Shown in pieces: positions 8,806-15,065 of a stretch of 22,847 nt of DNA. The stretch comes from Pseudomonadota bacterium (GTDB taxonomy: Bacteria; Pseudomonadota; Alphaproteobacteria; Micropepsales; Micropepsaceae). The translations under genes were made by a program, and so were the position numbers. The DNA lies in NCBI GenBank assembly GCA_025360685.1, contig JANYBR010000069.1, forward strand, positions 1 to 22,847, given 5' to 3'. The notes beneath the pieces were generated by a model that saw only the letters and a program-made list of their open reading frames with translations, was not told where the DNA came from and made no database searches. The number at the start of each line of letters is the position of its first letter. Positions within the stretch are counted from its first letter, which is position 1.

Positions 8806-10230
8806 TCAGGACAGCGACGGCCATTCTGGTTCGTTCGTTCCCAGTGGCACGACCGCGCGTTTCCAGCGCGGCTGCGTGACCGACATCAGAACGGGCGGAC
8901 GCAAATGCTTCATTGCGCCAAAGCCGGTATCGCTTCGGATCGAGAAGGCTCCAATCTCATCCTCGCTCAGTGCTTTGGCTTTCGCGATCCGATCCTCGCC
9001 TGCAAGTCCCAGGCCCCGCAGCCACATTGCGGTCTGCGCGAGCGAGACGCGCACAAGGTACGAGCCGCCATAGAGCGCGCGGCGTTGCAGGGCGAGCAAG
9101 CTGCCGAACGCGGCCAGGAAGCCGGTGGTGTAGTCCGTCACTGCGCCGGGCTGGAGCTTGGGACCTTCGCCGCCGCCATGTAGAACCGCCATGCCAGTCA
9201 CCGTCTGACCGAGTTGTTCCCAACCCGGCCGCGCGCGCCACGGGCCTTCGTGGCCGTAACAATTGATCGCCGTACAGATGATGCCTGGGCGCAGCTGTGC
9301 CAGTTCGATCGGACCGTACCCGTGCCGTTCCAGCGCGCCTTGGCGATAACCCTGGCTGAAGACGTCGCCGTCGCGAACCAGTTCGCGCAAGCGCACACGT
9401 CCGTCCTCAGTCGTCAGGTCGACGAAAGCGGCAAGCTTGCCGTGGCCCGTATCCGTCACGAAGTATGGCACCGAGGGCAAATTCGGCGACGAGATGACCA
9501 TCGTGTCCGCGCCAAACTGAGCCAGTGTTCGCGCGCAAGTCGGGCCGGCGAGAACGCGCGTGAGATCGAGCACGTGAATGCCCGAAAGGGGCGCATCTCC
9601 GCCACGGCGAAACGGTTCCGGCTTGCTGTCGCCGATCTTGGTCACTTCGACCACCGCGCGGCCCGCCAGTATCCGCCCCTGTTCGGACCGATCCCACTCC
9701 TGCGGCGTACGCGCGAGACCGGCGCACGCACCGGCAGCCGCAACGGCATTTTCCAGGTCAAGCTCGTCCCATTTCGCGACGGTGGCCTTCACGGCTTCTT
9801 CCTCGTCGGGACAATCCAAGACCTGCATCAATCGCTTCAGGCTCTCCGGAAAGCTTGGATGAAGGAAGACGAAACGGCCATCTCGGGTTTTGTGGAATCC
9901 GTTGGCCGCGGTGCGCGCAGCGTCGAGTTGGCCGCGCATGGCAGGCGCCCTGTCCGCGTCGTCAAATTTCTGATGCAGGAAGCCAACTAGGCTCGCGCCC
10001 GCTTCGCGGCTGTTGACCGTGATGTTCTGCCGTTCACCGGAACGCAGCGTCCAAATGTCGGCGGCAAGTGTTGCGCCGGCTGCGATAGCGGCAGCAGCCG
10101 CCTCGTCGGCATAGAACCGGGTTTTGAGGGCAGGGACTTCGGCTTCTATGTTGACAAAGTCGGGATGATCCCGGCCGGCCAGCGCCATTAGTTGATCGAA
10201 GGCGCTGTTCGCAACCGACACGCTATTCAC
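8806..10230 (-). CDS. CaiB/BaiF (family III) CoA-transferase
   Basis: A 474-residue formyl-CoA-transferase-like protein that moves CoA between carboxylic acids. The usual N-terminal signature of the family, SGIHVLDLTRVLAGPTCA followed by LAQFGADTMV, begins only at about residue 216. The likely catalytic Asp is D366 in VTDYTTGFLAA. The first 210 residues therefore form an extra region that may correspond to the C-terminal half of ordinary members, giving a rearranged order. The start is a GTG overlapping the end of the upstream dipeptidase gene by 8 nt. Another GTG three codons later (10221) has a better-spaced GGGGG. The 3' end meets the deacetylase stop tail to tail with no gap (8805/8806). 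The acyl substrate is unknown. Confidence 0.85.
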   Translation of the reverse strand: MNSVSVANSAFDQLMALAGRDHPDFVNIEAEVPALKTRFYADEAAAAAIAAGATLAADIWTLRSGERQNITVNSREAGASLVGFLHQKFDDADRAPAMRGQLDAARTAANGFHKTRDGRFVFLHPSFPESLKRLMQVLDCPDEEEAVKATVAKWDELDLENAVAAAGACAGLARTPQEWDRSEQGRILAGRAVVEVTKIGDSKPEPFRRGGDAPLSGIHVLDLTRVLAGPTCARTLAQFGADTMVISSPNLPSVPYFVTDTGHGKLAAFVDLTTEDGRVRLRELVRDGDVFSQGYRQGALERHGYGPIELAQLRPGIICTAINCYGHEGPWRARPGWEQLGQTVTGMAVLHGGGEGPKLQPGAVTDYTTGFLAAFGSLLALQRRALYGGSYLVRVSLAQTAMWLRGLGLAGEDRIAKAKALSEDEIGAFSIRSDTGFGAMKHLRPPVLMSVTQPRWKRAVVPLGTNEPEWPSLS

Positions 10231-11500
10231 CCCCGGAATTCGGCGATGCAGGAGGCGGAGCCGGGGCGCGCGCGTCCTGCACCTGCTGCATTAGCCTCAG
10301 AACATTGCCGCTCCAGATCTTCCGAAGGTCATCCTCGCCATAGCCCTCCTGCAATAGCCGTGCGGTGATTTTCCAATTGCTGGCGCAGTCTTCCATTCCG
10401 GTAACACCGCCACCACCATCCCAGTCCGCGCCAACTCCGACATGCTCCGGTCCGACCAGCTTTAGGGCGTGCAGCATCTGAACCATGTAGTCATCGAATG
10501 TCGCTCGCGGCGACGGATATTTCTTTCGGATCTCGCGCAGCTCCGCAGCCGCCGTCGCGATCGCCTTGGCACCATCGGCCGCGGAGAGCGCCGAAAGCCC
10601 ACGCAGCGTCGAATAGACCGCTCCCTGCGCCTTGTCTCGCTCCGGGTTCGGTGGCTCGGTTACGAGATAGGCGCTCAGCGAATTGATCTGGATGACGCCT
10701 CCGGACTCGGCGAGTTTCTTCAAGCGCTCGTCGTCTATGTTGCGCGGGTGATCGTGCACCGCCCGGCAGCCCGAATGCGACAGGATGATCGGCGTTTTGG
10801 ACTGGGCGAGCATCTGGTCGAATACGTCGTCGGAAGAATGCGACGCATCCAGAATAATTCCAAGCTCGTTGGCCAGAGAAACAAAATCACGTCCCATCGG
10901 ACTCAAGCCACCCCACGTCTTGCCCTTCGGATCGGTCGCAGAGTCGGCAAGCTGGTTGTTGGTGAAGTGCACTGGCCCCGCCATGCGCACGCCGAGGGCA
11001 TAAAACGCGCGTAGCAAGGTCACATCACTCGCCAGAGGATAAGAATTTTCGATGCTCTGGAAGACAATTCGTTTCTTCTCGGCTGCGATACGCAATGCAT
11101 CTGCCGGCGTGAAGGCGAGTTCGAAGTGCGTGGAATTCCGGGCCACCATCTCGCGGATCGCTGCTGCCCGGACCAGTGCCGCATTGCGGGCGGACATCAT
11201 GCCTTCGGGCGTCAGCGGCCCCTGCGGCGTATAGATCGCAAAGAATCCGCCGTCGAGCCCGCCATCGACCATGCGAGGATAGTCGACCTGCGACAGGTCC
11301 CTCTCATAGCTGTGCCGGCGCATAATGTCCCAACCCGGGCGCGAAAAGACGGCCGGCGTGTCGAGATGGGTGTCGAGGCAGAGCAGGTGCCCATGCAGCT
11401 CCCGCGCGTGCGACGTGGTCTTGTGCGCGTGACGACCCAGAGCCGGCGTCGCCGCGAGGGCGGCACCGGCTGCCAGGAGGTTTCTGCGAGAAATCTGCAT
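10223..11500 (-). CDS. Membrane dipeptidase-family (peptidase M19) metallohydrolase, Tat-exported
   Basis: A 425-residue zinc metallopeptidase of the renal dipeptidase family, which cleaves dipeptides, including some with a D-residue. The start at 11500 puts a twin-arginine signal at the N-terminus (ISRRNLLAAGAALAATPALG), so export by Tat to the periplasm is expected. The longer frame to 11593 would bury that signal. Metal-site motifs are LDTHLDTP (H45, D47), SIEN (E151), DASHS (H221) and LSHSGC (H242), with GADWDG near the C-terminus. The tail is Pro/Ala-rich. The gene overlaps the CoA-transferase by 8 nt and so is likely co-transcribed with it. Why a periplasmic dipeptidase and a cytoplasmic CoA-transferase are paired is not clear. 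Confidence 0.88.
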   Translation of the reverse strand: MQISRRNLLAAGAALAATPALGRHAHKTTSHARELHGHLLCLDTHLDTPAVFSRPGWDIMRRHSYERDLSQVDYPRMVDGGLDGGFFAIYTPQGPLTPEGMMSARNAALVRAAAIREMVARNSTHFELAFTPADALRIAAEKKRIVFQSIENSYPLASDVTLLRAFYALGVRMAGPVHFTNNQLADSATDPKGKTWGGLSPMGRDFVSLANELGIILDASHSSDDVFDQMLAQSKTPIILSHSGCRAVHDHPRNIDDERLKKLAESGGVIQINSLSAYLVTEPPNPERDKAQGAVYSTLRGLSALSAADGAKAIATAAAELREIRKKYPSPRATFDDYMVQMLHALKLVGPEHVGVGADWDGGGGVTGMEDCASNWKITARLLQEGYGEDDLRKIWSGNVLRLMQQVQDARAPAPPPASPNSGGE

Positions 11501-11705
11501 GGTTTGGGACTTTCGAAATGGTCGAGCATGGAACTCTGGTGCGGTTCCGCGCACAAGCACCGCGTGCGACACTCTGCCGAATGCTTGGCGCAAACGCGAT
11601 CTCTCGGTTGGTCGTAGAGCTATGGCGATTCAGCAGACTGGACGGTTTGGCAAAGGCGTGGTTTTAAACGGTCCTGCAGGTGAGGACAGGTAAGATCTCA
11701 GATGC

Positions 11706-11795
11706 GGATGGGTGGCTGAGCGGTTGAAAGCACCGGTCTTGAAAACCGGCGGGCCTGCAAGGGTCTCGTGGGTTCGAATCCCACCCCATCCGCCA
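11706..11795 (+). tRNA. tRNA-Ser (anticodon UGA)
   Basis: A 90-nt cloverleaf with encoded CCA. The acceptor stem GGATGGG (11706-11712) pairs with CCCATCC (11785-11791), followed by discriminator G and CCA. The anticodon arm is CCGGT-CTTGAAA-ACCGG, giving anticodon TGA, which reads UCA-type serine codons. The long variable arm and the T-arm GTGGG-TTCGAAT-CCCAC fit a class II serine tRNA. It stands alone between a divergent dipeptidase gene and the 3' end of the hydroxylase gene. No integrase is visible beside it. Confidence 0.97.
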
Positions 11796-11847
11796 TGCCT
11801 TGTTCGTAACATATTGATTTTATATGCTAAAAAGTGACGTGGTTCGC

Positions 11848-12666
11848 CTAGTTCGGATCGAAGATGTGAACCGGCAGCAGCAGTAGCTGGTCCAGCCGCT
11901 GCGACCGCGAGTCGCGAAACTTCTTCAGGCCGAATTCGATCGCAGCGCGGGCGCCCTCGGCCAAGCCGCTGCTTGTGCCAAGCAATCCGTCCCAGAACGC
12001 GAAGACCTGCCCATAGTTGCTGTCGGTTTCGGACGCTTCGCTGGAATGGTGCATGCGGTGAAATTTTGGGGTCACCAAGATTCTCTCCACCGCGGATTCC
12101 AGAAAACGGGGCAGACGAACGTCGGCATGCGCCACAAGCTGCACGACGGTTTCCAGAACTGCGTAGACCGCAACTTCGGCCGCAGAACATCCCAGCAAGG
12201 CACCTGCAATGCCCATGATCGAGGCGGTGACGATTGCTTCCAACGGGTGATGCCGCACCGTCGTGCTGACATCGAGCGACACGTCGGAGTGATGCAAAGA
12301 GTGCAGGCGCCATAGCATCGGGAATTTGTGCATTGCGCGGTGAAGAACATAGTTCAACGCGTCCAGCACCAGGCAGGCATAGACAAGGTGCAGCCAGAAA
12401 CCGAACTCGCCGGGCGCCCATCGCAGCGGCGAGCGCTCAAGGACCATGTTCGTCAGCCACGTCAGGCTTGGCGTCAGGAGCGCGGTGCAAGCAAGGGACA
12501 ATACGAACAGAGAAAAGTTGCTCACCCATCGCGACAGAAAGGGGAGCGCATTCCTGTGTTCGGGCCAGAACAGTTCCCAGAGGGCGACAGCAAGAAGGGA
12601 CGGCCCGATGGCAGCGCCGCTACTCAGAGTGCTGAATATTGCAAATGTGTCAGCTAACGCGATCAC
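11848..12666 (-). CDS. Fatty acid hydroxylase/sterol desaturase-family membrane protein
   Basis: A membrane-embedded di-iron oxygenase-like protein of 272 residues. It has hydrophobic segments at about 17-33, 50-68, 90-108 and 145-175. The His clusters of the superfamily are HRAMH (109-113), HSLHH (122-126), RHH (138-140), His180 and HRMHH (203-207). Members hydroxylate or desaturate sterols, fatty acids, carotenoids or ether lipids; the substrate here is unknown. The start is taken as GTG 12666 (AAGG nearby), 22 nt after the stop of the last mini PEP-CTERM gene. The open frame upstream to 12792 runs through that gene in another frame and is Cys/Arg/Pro-rich, so it is rejected. It may be co-transcribed with the mini-genes. 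Confidence 0.86.
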   Translation of the reverse strand: MIALADTFAIFSTLSSGAAIGPSLLAVALWELFWPEHRNALPFLSRWVSNFSLFVLSLACTALLTPSLTWLTNMVLERSPLRWAPGEFGFWLHLVYACLVLDALNYVLHRAMHKFPMLWRLHSLHHSDVSLDVSTTVRHHPLEAIVTASIMGIAGALLGCSAAEVAVYAVLETVVQLVAHADVRLPRFLESAVERILVTPKFHRMHHSSEASETDSNYGQVFAFWDGLLGTSSGLAEGARAAIEFGLKKFRDSRSQRLDQLLLLPVHIFDPN

Positions 12667-12688
12667 AGCCTTGGAACGGCAGGCCGCG

Positions 12689-12856
12689 CTATTTGCGGCG
12701 CAAGCGTTTGACGGCGGCGATGGCGAGCACGCCGCCGGCCAGCAGCGACATGGACATCGGCTCCGGAACCGGGAAGGTCGTGACGCCGGCAAAGGCTGGC
12801 GAGCTTATCAAGACCAGACCCAGCGTAAGGAGCGACAAACTCGCAACGTTGATCAT
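12689..12856 (-). CDS. Mini PEP-CTERM protein 1 (55 aa)
   Basis: Translation gives a 55-residue protein. It has a signal peptide (MINVASLSLLTLGLVLISSP, then AFA), a short stretch GVTTFPV, and a PEP-CTERM sorting tail starting PEPMSMSLLAGGVLAIAAVK and ending RLRRK. In this class the tail (PEP motif, transmembrane helix, basic end) is recognised by an exosortase after Sec export. Here the passenger between signal cleavage and the PEP box is only about seven residues. GGGGGA precedes the ATG. It is third in a row of three paralogous genes and lies 22 nt before the hydroxylase/desaturase gene. Compared with mini-gene 2, the 25-codon tail has ten synonymous codon differences but only two amino-acid changes, which argues that it is translated and selected. 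Confidence 0.85.
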   Translation of the reverse strand: MINVASLSLLTLGLVLISSPAFAGVTTFPVPEPMSMSLLAGGVLAIAAVKRLRRK

Positions 12857-12929
12857 TGGTGTCCCCCGAACTCGGTGAAACTTGATCTGCCGGAAAGCTA
12901 CACAGCATTATTCCCGGAGTCTTCGCAAA

Positions 12930-13097
12930 TTATTTCCGCCGCATGCGCTTGACCGCAGCGATAGCGAGAACGCCGCCGGCCAGAATGGACATCGACATCG
13001 GCTCGGGCACGTGCGTCACGAGAGGACCGGCAATCGCCGAACCGTTCATGAGAACCATGCCCAAAGCAGTCAGCACCAACGCCGCAATATTCTTCAT
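12930..13097 (-). CDS. Mini PEP-CTERM protein 2 (55 aa)
   Basis: Second of three tandem paralogues. It has a signal peptide (MKNIAALVLTALGMVLMNGS, then AIA), a spacer GPLVTHV and a tail starting PEPMSMSILAGGVLAIAAVK and ending RMRRK. AAGG and GGGA lie just before the ATG. It starts 60 nt after the stop of copy 3 and its stop is 73 nt before copy 1. No promoter of its own is evident in the 60-nt gap, so read-through from the sigma-54 promoter upstream of copy 3 is likely. Spacer residues differ between copies while the tail is nearly invariant. Function is unknown; surface display or anchoring through an exosortase is the expected fate. Confidence 0.85.
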   Translation of the reverse strand: MKNIAALVLTALGMVLMNGSAIAGPLVTHVPEPMSMSILAGGVLAIAAVKRMRRK

Positions 13098-13157
13098 CGA
13101 ATTTCCCAACCTTTCGCCCTTGAGGCCGCTGAACCGAAACGCGACAGGGTCCTGAAA

Positions 13158-13328
13158 TTACTTGCGGCGCATACGTTTGACCGCTGCGATAGCGACGATT
13201 CCGCCGGCGAGCAACGACATGGACATCGGTTCCGGTAAGGGAACTGCTAGCGGATCACCAGCATAGGCGGCTCCAGTTACGAGGAAAGTTCCCAACGCGA
13301 TCGTGAGCAACGGCACAATGTTCTTCAT
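13158..13328 (-). CDS. Mini PEP-CTERM protein 3 (56 aa), promoter-proximal copy
   Basis: First in transcription order of the three tandem copies. It has a signal peptide (MKNIVPLLTIALGTFLVTGA, then AYA), a spacer GDPLAVPL and a tail starting PEPMSMSLLAGGIVAIAAVK and ending RMRRK. GGGAG lies eight bases or so before the ATG. A consensus-matching sigma-54 promoter ends 36 nt upstream of the start codon, which agrees with the known link between PEP-CTERM genes and sigma-54 regulators of the PrsK/PrsR type (family knowledge). No exosortase or PrsR gene is in this window, so they must be elsewhere in the genome if this system works. Confidence 0.85.
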   Translation of the reverse strand: MKNIVPLLTIALGTFLVTGAAYAGDPLAVPLPEPMSMSLLAGGIVAIAAVKRMRRK

Positions 13329-13364
13329 CGAATGCTCCCAAGACTGACGGCTAGCGACACGTCA

Positions 13365-13380
13365 CGCAACTAGCGTGCCA
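13365..13380 (-). promoter_or_regulatory. Sigma-54 (-24/-12) promoter for the mini PEP-CTERM operon
   Basis: On the minus strand 13380-13365 reads TGGCACGCTAGTTGCG. It matches the sigma-54 consensus TGGCACG-N4-TTGCW at every fixed position except the last weak base (G instead of A/T). Spacing between the GG and GC elements is exact. The predicted start site near 13354 leaves a 5' UTR of about 26 nt that contains the GGGAG of copy 3. Reading both strands for TGGCAC, I saw no other properly spaced match in an intergenic region of this window. Confidence 0.8.
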
Positions 13381-13441
13381 AAATGGGAAGCTTTGGCAAT
13401 CCAATGGGTTAACCGACGCAAGCATTGCCCAAATCTTCTAC

Positions 13442-13462
13442 CCTGTAAGAACCTATTACAGG
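13442..13462. promoter_or_regulatory. Inverted repeat, candidate enhancer (activator) site
   Basis: CCTGTAA (13442-13448) and TTACAGG (13456-13462) form a perfect 7-bp inverted repeat with a 7-nt spacer. It extends by two further pairs beyond one mismatch. It lies about 80 bp upstream of the sigma-54 element, a normal distance for a bacterial enhancer-binding protein. It is also 36 nt beyond the end of the DUF1036 gene, so it could instead be a weak transcript-end hairpin, although no T-tract follows. Confidence 0.45.
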
Positions 13463-13497
13463 TTACGCAGCTTGGCCTGAGCGCTATTCGCTACCGA

Positions 13498-13896
13498 TCA
13501 CCTCGGATCGGAGACGGTCTGTGTCCAATCAAGCTGACTGCCGGTGTCGACTTCGAAGAAGCCAAGACGATAGTAGCCGCGTGATTCGCACCGTGCGCGC
13601 CCTTCAATCGAGAACCTTTTGAACACGGTCACGCAGAAATTCCTGTCGCCGTCCCAGACGCCGAAAAGTTCGTTCGTCGCGTAGAGATAGTAGTAGCGCG
13701 CATCGAGCGGATTCTCGATCAGCCGGGCGCATTTCGTGGGTTCAATAAACCACCAGCCTTCGCTGGACCAATGTGCGCCGTTGAAGCGACCGAGCGCCAC
13801 TCTCACGGCGTGTCCGCTCCTGTTGCAAACGGAGAGCGCGGCATCCGCCGGACCCGCAAGAAAGATCAGGACAAAAAAGACGATCGCCGCACGCAT
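13498..13896 (-). CDS. DUF1036 domain-containing secreted/membrane protein
   Basis: From the Met at 13896 the protein has 132 residues. It begins with a signal peptide or anchor (MRAAIVFFVLIFLAGPADA) followed by ALSVCNRSGHAVRVALGRF. A WSSEGWWFIEP segment, Cys residues and a YYYLYA segment are typical of DUF1036 proteins, whose function is not established. The frame is open 27 codons further upstream (13977), but that addition is not signal-like. Neither start has an obvious Shine-Dalgarno sequence. The gene lies upstream of the mini PEP-CTERM cluster on the same strand, and the sigma-54 promoter lies between them. A common role cannot be claimed. Confidence 0.72.
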   Translation of the reverse strand: MRAAIVFFVLIFLAGPADAALSVCNRSGHAVRVALGRFNGAHWSSEGWWFIEPTKCARLIENPLDARYYYLYATNELFGVWDGDRNFCVTVFKRFSIEGRARCESRGYYRLGFFEVDTGSQLDWTQTVSDPR

Positions 13897-14119
13897 ACGC
13901 GATACGGTGTCGTGCACGTCCAGCGCTGTCAATGCGTCGGTGACGGCAATTTTACCGCCAATCGGCCCGCCGATCATTGGCGCGCGGGCGCATAACTGAA
14001 TGGCAACACCGTCTCATAGTGTGCCTTCTGGCCGGCGACATTTGCGGTCGTGACGTTGCGTTGAGCGTCTGATGCGTATCGACTAATCTGCCCCCCGTTC
14101 CAATGCTTGATTCGGCAGG

Positions 14120-15040
14120 ATGATGCAGACAGCCCGTACCCTCGTCGCCGTCGTGTCGCTCGCTGCGCTGACCGCTGCCTGCACGACGGAGGCAGACATA
14201 AGGGTAACTGTGCCGCCGAATGCCGGTGTCTATAAGATCGGCGTCCCGTACCAGATCGGCGATACCTGGTACTACCCCAGAGAGCAGCCCGACTATGACG
14301 AAACCGGGATCGCGTCATGGTATGGCCCGACCTTCTACGGGCACAACACCGCCAATGGCGAGCGCTTCGATGCCAATGCATTGAGCGCAGCTCATCGGAC
14401 TTTGCCCATGCCGGTCAACGTTCGCGTAACAAATCTGGATAATGGCAAGTCTTTAGTCGTGCGAGTGAATGACCGCGGGCCTTTCACCAAGGGCCGCATC
14501 ATCGATTTGTCCGAGCGTGCCGCAACCTTGCTCGGGTACAAGGCACAGGGCACGGCGCGTGTACGCGTGACCTATGTCAGCCGCGCCGACTTGTCCGGCA
14601 GCACGCCGCAGCCATCGCCGACCCCGCCCGAAATTGCCTCGGCTGTGCCGGCGGTGCCGACCAGCCCGATTGCGTCTAACGCGCTCGATCCCGTGCCCGG
14701 CACGACGTCTGACGTTCAGGTCGCGACGTTACCGCCGCCCACGGTGCCGACGGCCGATGCGGCCGTTCCGACCCAGCCGACCGGTGTCGTGACCATGGTT
14801 CAAGTTCCGGTGGCAACACACCTTTACGTCCAGGCAGGTGCGTTCGGGTCCTACCAGAATGCGCTGCGTTTGCAGGCGCGACTTGGCTCTGGACTGAAGA
14901 TCTCGAGTGTCAGTCAGAATGGCCATACGCTTTATCGCGTCCGCCTCGGACCATTTGACGAACTTGGCGACGCCGATCGGGCGTTGGCCCGGCTCTCGGG
15001 CCTTGGTAGTAACGACGTGCGAATCGTCGTCGACCAATAG
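14120..15040 (+). CDS. rlpA: RlpA-family septal ring lytic transglycosylase lipoprotein with SPOR domain
   Basis: A 306-residue lipoprotein that acts on peptidoglycan. The signal sequence ends in a lipobox LTAAC (C21), so it is probably anchored in the outer membrane. The double-psi beta-barrel (about 63-155) carries GIASWYGPTFYGHNTANGER and VNDRGPFTKGRIIDLS, the conserved RlpA catalytic region. A Pro/Thr/Ala-rich linker (about 160-230) leads to a C-terminal SPOR domain (about 235-306, YVQAGAFGSYQNALRLQ) that binds denuded glycan at division sites. GGCAGG directly abuts the first ATG, so the second ATG (14123) may be the one used. The D,D-carboxypeptidase gene follows 25 nt downstream, a common alphaproteobacterial pairing. 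Confidence 0.92.
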   Translation: MMQTARTLVAVVSLAALTAACTTEADIRVTVPPNAGVYKIGVPYQIGDTWYYPREQPDYDETGIASWYGPTFYGHNTANGERFDANALSAAHRTLPMPVNVRVTNLDNGKSLVVRVNDRGPFTKGRIIDLSERAATLLGYKAQGTARVRVTYVSRADLSGSTPQPSPTPPEIASAVPAVPTSPIASNALDPVPGTTSDVQVATLPPPTVPTADAAVPTQPTGVVTMVQVPVATHLYVQAGAFGSYQNALRLQARLGSGLKISSVSQNGHTLYRVRLGPFDELGDADRALARLSGLGSNDVRIVVDQ

Positions 15041-15065
15041 CGCGCATTCGACAGGAGTCTGAATC

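Noticed and set aside
11706..11795. tRNA-Ser as an integration site of a mobile element
   Set aside because: No integrase gene and no repeated tRNA 3' end seen in the window.
11630..12421. 263-codon minus-strand frame through the tRNA and hydroxylase gene
   Set aside because: It reads through tRNA-Ser on the opposite strand and overlaps the His-motif gene in another frame.
12446..12952. 168-codon plus-strand frame over the mini PEP-CTERM region
   Set aside because: No motifs or ribosome binding site; the minus-strand frames show family features and a synonymous-biased pattern between copies.
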